Positions 16,952-26,146 of a DNA stretch of 64,000 bases are shown piece by piece. This DNA comes from JAAFHB01 sp942493325 (GTDB lineage: Bacteria; Bacteroidota; Bacteroidia; Bacteroidales; Prolixibacteraceae), in NCBI GenBank assembly GCA_942493325.1, contig OW818689.1:124001-188000 (forward strand), in the 5' to 3' direction. Within the stretch, counting starts at the first letter, position 1. The number at the start of each line of letters is the position of its first letter. The translations under genes were made by a program, and so were the position numbers. Below the pieces are notes generated by a model. The model was not told the DNA's origin. It saw nothing but the letters and a program-made list of their open reading frames with translations, and ran no database searches.

Positions 16952-17626
16952 TTAGTGGTTTATGTATTGTTTCAAAATTTCTACAAAATTATCAGTTGCC
17001 TGGGGCTCACCAAGTGCCCTGAATTTCCATGTCCCTTCGCGTCGGTATGCTTCTGCAAAAATCATCGAACACATACCATTTAACGTCGAATCTCCCGAAA
17101 GGTTGAATTTGGCAATCTCTTTTCCGCGCGCATCGACGGCCCGGATGTAGGCATTTTCAACCATATCGAAATACTGGTTTTTAGCTTTTCCCTGGTAAAT
17201 GGCGACCATGAAAATAATTTTCTGATATTTCTGATCCAGCGCATCAAGTTTCACGATGATCTGTTCATCGTCACCCTCGCCTGCGCCCGTGCGATTGTCG
17301 CCGGTTAACCAGATATGACCGGAGGGATGTTTCTGACTGTTGAAATAGATCACATCGCTTTCATAAAGATTGATCTCTTTTCCGTTGGGCATCTTTGCTT
17401 TACGACCAAGATTGGCCACTTTACCATTGGCATCGAGAAGAAATGCAATTGCATCGAGATCAAACTCATCCTCTTTTCCACCTCCCAGTAAACCACCAAG
17501 GAATCCGCTTTTCTTCTTGCGAATATCCCAGCCCAATCCTACTGTCACCTGGGTGAGGTCGTAATTGTCTCCTTTGTCATTTTTCCGCAGGTCAATAGTC
17601 TGTCCTTTTTGTAAATTAATTGCCAT
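16952..17626 (-). CDS. TerD-family protein, first gene of the Ter operon
   Basis: A 224-residue TerD-family protein, longer than its neighbour because of an insertion with GFLGGLLGGGKEDE before FDLDAIAF (near residue 57). The calcium-ligand segment LTGDNRTGAGEGDDE and the C-terminal YRREGTWKFRALGEP are present. The insertion, KKSGFLGGLLGGGK, is seen in other TerD relatives and may be a membrane-touching loop. It is the promoter-proximal gene; the ATG at 17626 lies 121 nt downstream of the start of the element shared with the calcium ATPase. Confidence 0.93.
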   Translation of the reverse strand: MAINLQKGQTIDLRKNDKGDNYDLTQVTVGLGWDIRKKKSGFLGGLLGGGKEDEFDLDAIAFLLDANGKVANLGRKAKMPNGKEINLYESDVIYFNSQKHPSGHIWLTGDNRTGAGEGDDEQIIVKLDALDQKYQKIIFMVAIYQGKAKNQYFDMVENAYIRAVDARGKEIAKFNLSGDSTLNGMCSMIFAEAYRREGTWKFRALGEPQATDNFVEILKQYINH

Positions 17627-17707
17627 GATATATTTTAGGTTTTAAGTATCTGACTTATAAATTGTTAAAAACCGTTACATATAAAAATACGTATATTGAA
17701 TTATTTT

Positions 17708-17747
17708 CAAATGTAAAAATAGTCATTTTTATTGTTATGCCTCACAA
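17708..17747 (-). promoter_or_regulatory. Candidate promoter and regulator site of the Ter operon
   Basis: On the minus strand the TTGTGAGGCAT core starts at 17747 (shared element 17725-17747) and a consensus -7 box TACATTTG is at 17708-17715, 32 nt further on. No good -33 TTG lies at the usual 19-21 nt distance from the box, which would suit an activator-dependent promoter. Relative to the ATPase upstream region the element-to-box distance differs by exactly 10 nt, about one helical turn. Confidence 0.5.
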
Positions 17748-18043
17748 GTTCCCATTTTTACATCCCGAATTATTATTTGGTGTTGCAATTTGTCCGTTTT
17801 AAAGCATTTTCGGATTATGTGATTGATTATAAGGATTATGACAATTATGGCATATATAAACGCGTATGAATATTATTGTTTGGGCAGTTTTTGACCATAT
17901 TTTGGTTTGTTTCGGCATTTTATCGGGTAGGGGCCAATTGGTTCTTCCAGCCAATTTAGGACGCATTACAAAGTTCAAAGAGAATTTTACATGATTCACA
18001 CTTTTGTAAAGCTTAAAGGATGACTGTATTAAGATAAATTTTG

Positions 18044-18051
18044 TACTTTTG
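18044..18051 (+). promoter_or_regulatory. Candidate -7 box for the 18.1 kb gene run
   Basis: TACTTTTG matches TAnnTTTG and lies 85 nt before the ATG at 18136. No convincing -33 box was found at the expected spacing. The 509-nt gap 17627-18135 between the divergent Ter and oxidoreductase genes otherwise holds only this box, the Ter promoter element and a small frame at 17799-17999 that I do not believe. Confidence 0.35.
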
Positions 18052-18135
18052 ATCTGACGGAACAGCTGAAAACCGGAATCTCAAATTCATCAGTCGTTGC
18101 TTTTGAAACCAAATTTAATCTTAATATCAAAAATT

Positions 18136-19971
18136 ATGGATGAAATTTTAAAAACTGCCAAAAACTGCCGTCATTATGCGATGTGCAAAATCGATTTTCT
18201 TGGTAGCGGTGTTTGTTCTTCCGGCTTAAAAAAACATTTTGTAAGTTTCTATCCCCAGGGAAGGATGATACTTTATGAAGCACTTGCAGAGAATAAAATT
18301 TCCGTAACAGAAAAATGCGTTGAGATTGCAGAAAGTTGTGATTTATGTGGCAAATGCGATTACCAGTGTTACTTCGTAAATGAAATGCGGCCTACAAAAG
18401 TTATGGAGGCATTAAAAAATCATGTAGAAAGTTATCTTAAAAAGGGCGGGAAAATTAAACCTGCAAAAAATGACAGCATTCTTACTGATATTAGAAAAAT
18501 AGTGGGCGACGAATGGGCAACAAACGATGAAGGAATTACCGTAACCTATTCTCATGACCAAAGTGCGATATCTGAACCCAAAATGCCTGATTATGTTGTA
18601 ATGCCAAATACAAAAGAGGAAATTGCCTCTCTTGTGAAACTTTGTAAGAAAAATAATATTCCATATACGATGCGTGGCAATGGTCAGAATCTCCTCGGAT
18701 TTGCTGTTCATGAAGGAGTCATTATCGATCTTAACAGAATGAAAACAATTGAATTTGATGAGAAGAGCTGGCTTGTAAAAGTGGGACCAGGTGTAGCAGC
18801 ATTTGAACTTCAAAAACAAGCCCGCAAAAGAGGTTACAGAATTAATGCATCTGAACCGGCAGCGCTTGTTTGTGCCAATATTATGTGTTCAGGAATAATG
18901 TCTACTTTTTCGACAACCTACGGGATAAATGCCGACAATTTTATTGATGCTGAATTTGTTGATAATGACGGTTCGATTTTCAATTTAAATGATACTTCTT
19001 CGCCTAATCTTTATTCCTACAAAAATCTGCAGCATAAAAATTCTGCAGGTATTTGTGTGTCAGCCAGTATCAAACTCCATCCGGTTACGGATGACGAATG
19101 CGGGATTCTCGTACCTTTTCAATCGCTTGACAGTGCGCTCGGTTTTATTAAAGACTGTGCAGTAAGACATATTGGACTGGCCTTGGGAGTCGTCGGACCT
19201 GAATATATTTCCACATTTCTTGCTTCTACTAAAAAACTTGCTTCAGAAATAAAAAATATATTTATTGATAAATTAAATATCCCTTTTCTTGTTGTAGTTA
19301 TCGGAGACAAATTTGCTATTCGAACCATCAGTGAAATGGGATTTCCTTTCTTTGACCAGCGTCTTTTTAAAGCACTTTATCTTGGATTACCCGCTTTAAA
19401 ATCGGCTCAATGGTTAAACCTGATAAAAGAGCTTTCTGATGATGAGCCTTATTCATATTTGCGTATTAAAAGCTTTGCAGATCTTTTAGAAACTGCACTT
19501 GCCCCTTCCCCTGCTTTGTATTCGCAGGAAATTGATCCGGAACTAAGGCCTTTTTTTGAGAAGCTTTTCTCACGTCCGGAAATTACTGATCTGGTATGGC
19601 TGAATATGTACAGGGTAATGAGTACTCGTTTAGGCCGTAAAAAGCCTTTTTTACCTGTTCTTATTTATTTACCCATTGAAAATGTTTTAATTAATGAACT
19701 TAACAACAAGTTTAGGCTTATAGCAGAAAAGTATCAGATTGACAATGATTTCGGTTTTATTACACCTATTGACAATGGGAAAAGATGCATTTTTGAATAT
19801 GATTATTTCTATGATTATAATGACGCTGACGAAATCCGAAGAATAAGACTGGCGGCAACCGAAGCAAATAGTTTGGTCGATGAGTATTCAGTTGAAACAG
19901 GTACCGTAAAAGGACATCCTTATGTATTGTACCAGGGATTCTGCAGAAAAGAGAATTTATTATATTCCTAA
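18136..19971 (+). CDS. FAD-linked oxidoreductase with N-terminal iron-sulfur cysteines
   Basis: A 611-residue protein starting at the ATG at 18136; the frame extends to a TTG at 18097, but MDEILKTAKNC is the natural N-terminus. The first 80 residues hold eight Cys (11, 17, 27, 61, 68, 71, 74, 78); the last four form CDLCGKCDYQC, a ferredoxin-type CxxCxxCxxxC, enough for one or two Fe-S clusters. Residues about 145-320 form the FAD-binding type 4 (PCMH) fold (PYTMRGNGQNLLG), as in glycolate oxidase subunit GlcD or alkylglycerone-phosphate synthase. Its C-terminus lacks a clear known signature. The substrate is unknown. The next gene overlaps it by 50 nt if it starts at 19922. It opens a run of four enzymes. 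Confidence 0.85.
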   Translation: MDEILKTAKNCRHYAMCKIDFLGSGVCSSGLKKHFVSFYPQGRMILYEALAENKISVTEKCVEIAESCDLCGKCDYQCYFVNEMRPTKVMEALKNHVESYLKKGGKIKPAKNDSILTDIRKIVGDEWATNDEGITVTYSHDQSAISEPKMPDYVVMPNTKEEIASLVKLCKKNNIPYTMRGNGQNLLGFAVHEGVIIDLNRMKTIEFDEKSWLVKVGPGVAAFELQKQARKRGYRINASEPAALVCANIMCSGIMSTFSTTYGINADNFIDAEFVDNDGSIFNLNDTSSPNLYSYKNLQHKNSAGICVSASIKLHPVTDDECGILVPFQSLDSALGFIKDCAVRHIGLALGVVGPEYISTFLASTKKLASEIKNIFIDKLNIPFLVVVIGDKFAIRTISEMGFPFFDQRLFKALYLGLPALKSAQWLNLIKELSDDEPYSYLRIKSFADLLETALAPSPALYSQEIDPELRPFFEKLFSRPEITDLVWLNMYRVMSTRLGRKKPFLPVLIYLPIENVLINELNNKFRLIAEKYQIDNDFGFITPIDNGKRCIFEYDYFYDYNDADEIRRIRLAATEANSLVDEYSVETGTVKGHPYVLYQGFCRKENLLYS

Positions 19972-21178
19972 ATTAAATCCTGAAGTTTTGTCAGTTATCG
20001 ATAAACCAACAATAGCCCTGACCGGTGCAACCGGTTTTTTGGGGAGCCACCTTATGGCTTCTTTGCTTAACCTTGGCTATAAGGTCATAATACTTGGCCG
20101 TCCGGCGAAAGAGGAACCACTTCAGGAAAGAATCTTTAGGCTTTTACGATGGTTCGGTATTGCAGAATCAGTCGGGCAATTAGAGTTCGTGGAAATTGAT
20201 TTTTTAAAGCCAATGCTTGGCATACCGGAAGCCGGTTACAAAAAAATAACAGCAATCACTGAGCAGATTATCCATTGTGCTTCAGATACAAGTTTTAGTG
20301 AACGGAAGCGTGACAATGTTTTCAAATCCAATGTAACCAGTTTAGAAAGCATTCTTGAATTTGCTGCTGATGCCAGGGTAAATTTCTTCCATTATATTAG
20401 TACCTCATATGTTTCAGGGAAGAATGGTACGATATGCAAAGAATGCCTCTCTTCGGCAACGGAATTTTTAAATGTATATGAAGAAAGCAAAGCCCTGGCT
20501 GAAAATATTATTGGTGCATTTTGCGGGAATAATAAATTACCATTTACAATAATTCGTCCTTCAATTGTATACGGTGATTCTCGCACAGGACGTTCGCTCA
20601 GGTTTAATGCTTTGTATTTTCCTTTACAGTCAGTTAAATATATCAGCGAAATCTATCTGAATGATATAAAAAATCATGGCGGGAAGAAAGCCGGTCAGCA
20701 TGGAATATTTATTGATGATGATGGTTATCTTTTTTTACCACTCAGAATATATTTGCCTAAAGAGGGTGCACTTAACCTGATTCCTGTTGATTATTTTGTG
20801 AATGCCACCATGAAAATAATTGACAATGTAACTTCGGGCGGAATCTATCATTTAACAAATAATTCTGCCACAAAGCTGGAAATGATTTCCACCTATAATG
20901 AACATTTTATGAAGATCAAAGGTGTGGAGATTATTTATGGCAAATCAGCAGACCATGTTTTGCGTAATCCCCCTGAAGAATTGTTCGATCGCTTTATAGA
21001 ACCATACCGGGCCTATCTGTCCGATAACAGAATTTTCGAAAGGGTGAATACCGATCTGGTTACCGAAAATTTGTGTCCGCCGGAATTTACCTATGAAATA
21101 TTCAGGAACTGCATGGAATATGCCATTCATGTGAATTGGGGGGAATCGGTATTTGCTGACGTAAATGAGAAAACGTAA
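19922..21178 (+). CDS. SDR-family NAD(P)-dependent reductase, fatty-acyl/thioester reductase-like
   Basis: A 418-residue extended short-chain dehydrogenase. The Rossmann motif TGATGFLGSH is at about residues 34-43, the catalytic YxxxK is YEESK (about 178), and the substrate-side segment TIIRPSIVYG follows. The C-terminal half with long insertions is like the NAD-binding 4 (male sterility/thioester reductase) group, which reduces acyl thioesters to aldehydes or alcohols. The ATG at 19922 gives a 50-nt overlap with the upstream gene; a TTG about 65 nt later is possible. The role as an acyl reductase is a family-level inference. It probably acts on the product of the neighbouring enzymes. Confidence 0.78.
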   Translation: MYCTRDSAEKRIYYIPKLNPEVLSVIDKPTIALTGATGFLGSHLMASLLNLGYKVIILGRPAKEEPLQERIFRLLRWFGIAESVGQLEFVEIDFLKPMLGIPEAGYKKITAITEQIIHCASDTSFSERKRDNVFKSNVTSLESILEFAADARVNFFHYISTSYVSGKNGTICKECLSSATEFLNVYEESKALAENIIGAFCGNNKLPFTIIRPSIVYGDSRTGRSLRFNALYFPLQSVKYISEIYLNDIKNHGGKKAGQHGIFIDDDGYLFLPLRIYLPKEGALNLIPVDYFVNATMKIIDNVTSGGIYHLTNNSATKLEMISTYNEHFMKIKGVEIIYGKSADHVLRNPPEELFDRFIEPYRAYLSDNRIFERVNTDLVTENLCPPEFTYEIFRNCMEYAIHVNWGESVFADVNEKT

Positions 21179-21234
21179 ATAGCAAAGAACTATGGCTTAA
21201 CAGATGGACTCAACTTTAACTTTAAACGCTTCAC

Positions 21235-22770
21235 ATGGCTAAGATATTGCTTATTAACTCCAATAGGTTCAAACATCCCTGGCCTGTAATTCCTTTCGGG
21301 CTATGTTACATAGCGACAATTATGGAAGTCAATGGAAGTCACAATGTCTGTTTTCTCGATTTGTGTTTTTCTTTGAATTGCGAAAAAGATATACAGAAGA
21401 CCATTCAGAATTTTACACCAGACGTCATTGGTATCAGCATAAGAAATATTGATGATACCGGAGGGTATAAGGTTCATTTTTTGTTGGAAGATGTTAAAAA
21501 TGATGTCGTTGATTATTGCAAAAAAGAATTCTCGGGTCCGATAATTATTGGAGGTCCTTCGGTCGGTATCAGCGGCAGGGAGATGCTCGATTATTTTGAC
21601 CTCGAATATGCTGTACGTGGCGATGGTGAAGCGGTAATGCCTGAATTTGTTAAGCGCATTGAAAACCGGCAGCCTTTGGAAGGATTAAAAGGTTTGATTA
21701 TTCGTAAGGATAAGGCAATTATTCAGGACAATGAACCTTTTCGGGTAAATGATTTAGGCTCACTGCCTTTTCCTAAACTACTCCGCTATTTAGACCTTGA
21801 CCGATATCGTCAATTTGGTTCACCTATCCAGATACAGACCAAACGGGGCTGTGCTTTAAGGTGCACTTACTGCACTTACAATAAAATTGAAGGAAAGCAA
21901 TATCGTTTAATAAATCCCAGGCGTGTAGCAGATGAAATTGAAATTCTCGTGAAAGAAACGGGCATTAATCATATTGAATTTACTGACAGCATTTTTAATA
22001 TTCCACTTGCTCACACGAAAGAGGTTTTGAGGGAAGTGATTCGGAAAAATCTTGACCTCAAATTGCATACCATGGGGCTTTCTCCTGCGGCTGTGGACGA
22101 AGAACTTCTCGAGCTGATGAAAAGTGCTGGTTTTAATGAAGTGGATATTGGTGCCGAGTCAGCTAGTGACGAAGTACTTGAAAGTCTTGCCAAGGATTTT
22201 AAACGATCGGATGTTTTAAACATTGCCAACCTGCTCAAAAAGAAAAAAATACCTGTAACCTGGTTCATTATGCTAGGTGCTCCGGCTGAAACGCGCGAAA
22301 CTGTGTTTGATACCTTGAATACTTTTGGCAGGTTGGTTTCAAAATGGGATTTGGTATTTGTATCTGCAGGTATTCGCGTTTACAACGGGTCCCAGCTTGC
22401 TGAAGAGGTAAAAAAACGTGATATCCATTGCACGTGTGATAATTTCTTGCATCCGTTAAAAATTGAACCGGAAAAAATAAATTTGTCGGATATTCATACA
22501 ATCGTAAAACGCTTCTCATTCCGATACCCGAACTTTTATTTTTATGAAAAAGAACATATCATTCTAGGGCAGATTCTTATAATTGGCAATCTTTTATTAA
22601 AATTGTTCCATTCCCGCCAACCCATTTGGCGTTTACTCATACTTTTAAAGAGGATTGAATTGTCCCTGGGAATAGGTTTGGTAAAAAGAGGTATTTTTGA
22701 GATAAAAAGGATTTCATATGAAAAGAAAAGACTTAAAGTCAATGGATTTTCTCTTATCAGGACCAAATAA
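21235..22770 (+). CDS. B12-binding-domain radical SAM enzyme
   Basis: A 511-residue protein. The N-terminus (1-150) looks like a cobalamin-binding-type domain (INSNRF...PFGLCYIATIMEV, IGISIRN, IIGGPSVGIS), as in the BchE/HpnP class. The radical SAM core carries the cluster motif CALRCTYC (about residue 205) and GAESASDEVL downstream. The C-terminus is hydrophobic in places and may touch the membrane. Members of this class catalyse C-methylations, cyclisations or ring modifications of lipids and tetrapyrroles. The substrate is unknown. Gaps are 56 nt upstream and 23 nt to the methyltransferase. Confidence 0.88.
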   Translation: MAKILLINSNRFKHPWPVIPFGLCYIATIMEVNGSHNVCFLDLCFSLNCEKDIQKTIQNFTPDVIGISIRNIDDTGGYKVHFLLEDVKNDVVDYCKKEFSGPIIIGGPSVGISGREMLDYFDLEYAVRGDGEAVMPEFVKRIENRQPLEGLKGLIIRKDKAIIQDNEPFRVNDLGSLPFPKLLRYLDLDRYRQFGSPIQIQTKRGCALRCTYCTYNKIEGKQYRLINPRRVADEIEILVKETGINHIEFTDSIFNIPLAHTKEVLREVIRKNLDLKLHTMGLSPAAVDEELLELMKSAGFNEVDIGAESASDEVLESLAKDFKRSDVLNIANLLKKKKIPVTWFIMLGAPAETRETVFDTLNTFGRLVSKWDLVFVSAGIRVYNGSQLAEEVKKRDIHCTCDNFLHPLKIEPEKINLSDIHTIVKRFSFRYPNFYFYEKEHIILGQILIIGNLLLKLFHSRQPIWRLLILLKRIELSLGIGLVKRGIFEIKRISYEKKRLKVNGFSLIRTK

Positions 22771-22793
22771 ATTAAATTCGAAAACTTAGTAAA

Positions 22794-23603
22794 ATGCATA
22801 AAGTTCCGCAAAAGATATACAGTCGTATTGATAACGCCATTTATAATGTGGACGGTGACAGATGGTGGCAACCTGACTTCTCGCTTAATCTGATACGAAC
22901 CTTAATTAATCCTATCCGCGTAGATTATTCAAAAAAAATACTTGAACAACTTGAAATAAATTCAGAAAGAATCAATACACTGGAAGTTGGATGTGGTGGA
23001 GGGTTATTAACTGAAGAGATAGCAAAAATGGGGTTTATTACTACCGGAATCGATCCATCGGAGCAGTCGTTGAATATTGCTGTCAAACATGCAAAAGAGA
23101 GCAACCTGAAGATCAAATATGAGAAGGGAACCGGAGAGGATCTGCCATTTCAAAATAACTCCTTCGATGTGGTCTTTTGTTGCGATGTGCTGGAACACGT
23201 TCGTGACTTACCAAAGGTGATTTCTGAGATTTCGCGTGTATTGAAAAACGGAGGTTTATTTATTTATGATACCTTCAATCGTAACTTGATCAGCAAAATA
23301 GCAGTTATCAAAATATTACAGGAATGGAAACGATGGGCGGTTATGCCTCCCAATCTTCATGTTTGGGAAATGTTTATTAAACCGGATGAGATAAGATATT
23401 TATTATACGAAAACCAACTGATTTGGGGTGAACACCGTGGAATAAAGCCAAATATCCCGTATCCGAAAATGCTTCATTATCTCCGTAAAAGAGCCATTGG
23501 AGAATTGACTTATAAAGAATTTGGTGAAAAATTCCGGATGGTGGAGAGCGGGAGTACCATAATTATGTACATGGGATACGCTCTCAAAAAGAATGATCCC
23601 TAA
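22794..23603 (+). CDS. Class I SAM-dependent methyltransferase, UbiG-like
   Basis: A 269-residue protein with a class I methyltransferase core: motif I LEVGCGGGLLTEE (about residue 63), motif II with GIDPSEQSL, and motif IV FDVVFCCDVLEHV. The C-terminal half is extended and resembles UbiG O-methyltransferases. Most Bacteroidota use menaquinone rather than ubiquinone, so a UbiG-like enzyme here probably methylates another hydroxylated lipid or aromatic. It is 23 nt after the radical SAM gene, which supports a joint pathway. Confidence 0.88.
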   Translation: MHKVPQKIYSRIDNAIYNVDGDRWWQPDFSLNLIRTLINPIRVDYSKKILEQLEINSERINTLEVGCGGGLLTEEIAKMGFITTGIDPSEQSLNIAVKHAKESNLKIKYEKGTGEDLPFQNNSFDVVFCCDVLEHVRDLPKVISEISRVLKNGGLFIYDTFNRNLISKIAVIKILQEWKRWAVMPPNLHVWEMFIKPDEIRYLLYENQLIWGEHRGIKPNIPYPKMLHYLRKRAIGELTYKEFGEKFRMVESGSTIIMYMGYALKKNDP

Positions 23604-23720
23604 GGAATCCATAACGAATTTTAATTGATGGCGAAAAAGTAAGAGAGATTGGATATCTTTGAACAATCCGGCGCAGCCTGGATTTCCCTTGTTTTCAACT
23701 TTTAATTCGCATTATTGAAT

Positions 23721-25259
23721 ATGAAAAATATTAAAATTCTATTTCCATACGAATTACTGTTATTATGTCTGGTCGCAGGATTTCAGTTTTGGTTGATTGA
23801 CTCTGCCCGGGCACAAGGTAAGGACAGTCCGCAGTGGGGTGAAAAGTATTCCCGGAATATGGTGTCTGATGAAACAGGTTTACCAGCAACATTTAATCCG
23901 GAAACCGGGAAAAATGTAAAATGGTCGGTTTCTATTGGAAGTAATGGTTATGCATCCCCAGTAATATCTCACGGCAAGGTACTAATTGGCGCAAATAACG
24001 CAGACGAACGCGATCCCCGTCACAAGGGAGACCGTGGTGTTTTACTCTGTTTGAACGAATCGGACGGCAGTTTGTGCTGGCAACTGGTTGTTCCGCGCAT
24101 TGAAGGTGACAGGCACAACGACTGGCCCATGATTGGTATTTGTTCTCCGCCAACCGTTGAAGGCAATCGCGTTTATGTGCTTACCAACCGTTCAGAGGTA
24201 CTTTGCCTCGACCTTAACGGACAGGCGGATGGAAATGACGGGGCTTTCCAGGGTGAGGGGTGGTACATGGCTCCTTCAGGTGAATTTGCCTATGAAGTAA
24301 CCTTAAAAGATGCAGATATAATCTGGTCGTACGATTTAAAACTGGAATTGGGTTTGAGCCCGCATGATTCACCGCACGCTTCTATTTTGATTGATGGCGA
24401 CTACCTTTACCTGAACACTTGCAATGGCGTTAATTACAAGCATCTTGAAACCACGGCATTAAATGCACCCGGTTTAATTGCACTGGATAAAAAAACAGGA
24501 AGACTGGTCGCAAAAGACAACGAGCATTTTGGCCCCCGGATCTTTCACTCTTCCTGGTCTTCGCCGTCACTGGGAGAAGTTAACGGACAAAAGCAGGTTT
24601 TTTTCGCTGGCCCGGATGGAATTATATATGCTTTTGAAGCACTTTCCCCGGCTGCAGCACATGAACAAGTCCAATCGTTCAATAAAGTCTGGCAGTTCGA
24701 CTGCGACCCGACAGCCCCTAAAAAGAATATTCATGATTACCTGAATAACAGGGTTGAAGGCCCGAGTATTTCGTTTGGGATGCCCGTATTTTACAAAAAT
24801 CGCATTTATGTTACCGTTGGTGGCGATATCTGGTGGGGGAAGAAGAAAGCATGGCTTAAATGTATTGATGCCACAAAGAAAGGCGATATAACCAATACTG
24901 GTGAAATCTGGTCTTATAAACTTGAACAATCCTCAGCATCAACACCTGCCATTTCAGATGGATTAATTTATGTAACCGACTGCGGCAAAAACCTGCATTG
25001 CGCTGATGTTGAAAATGGCCAACCCCATTGGACGCATAAGCTTAAAATGGATTCGTGGAGTTCTGCCTTAGTTGCCGACAAAAAAGTTTATGTTGGTTCA
25101 CGTGGAAGCGATTTTTGGATTCTCGAAGCAGGTAAGACATTAAACGTATTGGATTCCATAAGATTGGATAGCCCAATTCATTCAACACCTGTTGCTGCAA
25201 ACGGGATGATGTATGTTTCAACGATGAGCAGGCTTTATGCTATAAGAAATAAGGACTGA
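23721..25259 (+). CDS. PQQ-like beta-propeller protein, exported
   Basis: A 512-residue protein starting at the ATG at 23721 (a TTG two codons before is also open). The N-terminal hydrophobic stretch ending in SARAQG is a signal peptide. The body carries repeats of the PQQ-enzyme/propeller type (LALDKKTGRL-like, LCLNESDGSL, CADVENGQ), each with a W or Y after the turn. Quinoprotein dehydrogenases have this fold, but no catalytic Cys-Cys pair or cytochrome motif was seen, so an enzymatic role is not supported. It may be a BamB-like scaffold or a binding protein. It sits between the enzymes and the transport genes. Confidence 0.8.
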   Translation: MKNIKILFPYELLLLCLVAGFQFWLIDSARAQGKDSPQWGEKYSRNMVSDETGLPATFNPETGKNVKWSVSIGSNGYASPVISHGKVLIGANNADERDPRHKGDRGVLLCLNESDGSLCWQLVVPRIEGDRHNDWPMIGICSPPTVEGNRVYVLTNRSEVLCLDLNGQADGNDGAFQGEGWYMAPSGEFAYEVTLKDADIIWSYDLKLELGLSPHDSPHASILIDGDYLYLNTCNGVNYKHLETTALNAPGLIALDKKTGRLVAKDNEHFGPRIFHSSWSSPSLGEVNGQKQVFFAGPDGIIYAFEALSPAAAHEQVQSFNKVWQFDCDPTAPKKNIHDYLNNRVEGPSISFGMPVFYKNRIYVTVGGDIWWGKKKAWLKCIDATKKGDITNTGEIWSYKLEQSSASTPAISDGLIYVTDCGKNLHCADVENGQPHWTHKLKMDSWSSALVADKKVYVGSRGSDFWILEAGKTLNVLDSIRLDSPIHSTPVAANGMMYVSTMSRLYAIRNKD

Positions 25260-25340
25260 CAAAAAAGATTATATTTGGACTTTGGCAACTAAACAATATA
25301 GAGGTCACAAAATAAGTTGAAATCTTAAACCGGATTCTCA

Positions 25341-26132
25341 ATGAAATTTACAAAAATACACCTGTCGGTTACATCAATTTTATTGATCGTTTTCTTATTC
25401 TTCGGTACATATAAAAATGCCGGTGCACAAACCCTTACCGCAAAAGAAATTATTAAAAATGCGGACAATAAAAGCAGGGGACTTACAAACCAGGGAGAAA
25501 TGGTTATGACAATTGTACGGCCCACCTGGACAAGGTCGGTTACTCTAAAAAGTTGGCAGAAAGGGACCAAATACTCCCTCATCCTGATTACCGCTCCGGC
25601 GAAGGATAAAGGGCAGGTTTTTCTCAAGATCGGATCAGATATGTGGAACTGGGTTCCTTCCATCGATAAAATGATTAAAATTCCACCTTCAATGATGATG
25701 CAATCGTGGATGGGCTCCGATTTTACAAATGATGATCTTGTAAAGGAATCTTCTGCAGTAAATGACTATACCCACAAATTGCTTGGCCAGGAAAATGTAA
25801 GGGAACAAAATTGTTATAAAATAGAAATGTTACCACTTCCCGATGCTGCTGTTACATGGGGGAAGGTAATTGTGTGGATTACTGTCAACGGTTTCAATCA
25901 ATGGAAAGTCGAAAATTATAACGAGGATATGAATTTGATCAATGTGATGAATGCCTCTGATATCCGGAAAATGGGAGACCGTGAAATTCCGGCAAAACTT
26001 GAAATCATTCCCGTTGAGAACAGCAGTAATAAAACAATACTCGAAACAAAAAGTGTCTTATTTAATAAACCGATTGCAGATGAATTTTTCTCGCAGCAAA
26101 ATATGAAGCGGTTAAGTCAGACAATGAAGTAA
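25341..26132 (+). CDS. LolA-like outer membrane lipoprotein-sorting protein
   Basis: A 263-residue protein with a signal peptide ending in NAGAQT. The mature protein has the LolA-like half-barrel pattern: repeats of Lys, Val and Trp in beta strands, with MTIVRPTWTR, WNWVPSIDKMIKIPPSMM and GDREIPAKLEI. These match the LolA_like (outer membrane lipoprotein-sorting) family rather than true LolA. It should carry a lipid or lipid-like molecule across the periplasm. It is followed at 14 nt by permease genes, an arrangement like a Lol or lipid-export system. Confidence 0.88.
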   Translation: MKFTKIHLSVTSILLIVFLFFGTYKNAGAQTLTAKEIIKNADNKSRGLTNQGEMVMTIVRPTWTRSVTLKSWQKGTKYSLILITAPAKDKGQVFLKIGSDMWNWVPSIDKMIKIPPSMMMQSWMGSDFTNDDLVKESSAVNDYTHKLLGQENVREQNCYKIEMLPLPDAAVTWGKVIVWITVNGFNQWKVENYNEDMNLINVMNASDIRKMGDREIPAKLEIIPVENSSNKTILETKSVLFNKPIADEFFSQQNMKRLSQTMK

Positions 26133-26146
26133 AAACTCAACATGAT

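Noticed and set aside
17799..17999. 66-codon minus-strand frame in the gap upstream of the Ter operon
   Set aside because: Its sequence is rich in His, Asn, Tyr from AT-rich repeats, and it has no motif or neighbour support.
18136..19971. Assignment of the FAD protein as alkylglycerone-phosphate synthase (ether lipid)
   Set aside because: The FAD fold is similar and a reductase is adjacent, but the His-rich C-terminal active-site segment of that enzyme is missing and the Fe-S Cys are foreign to it.
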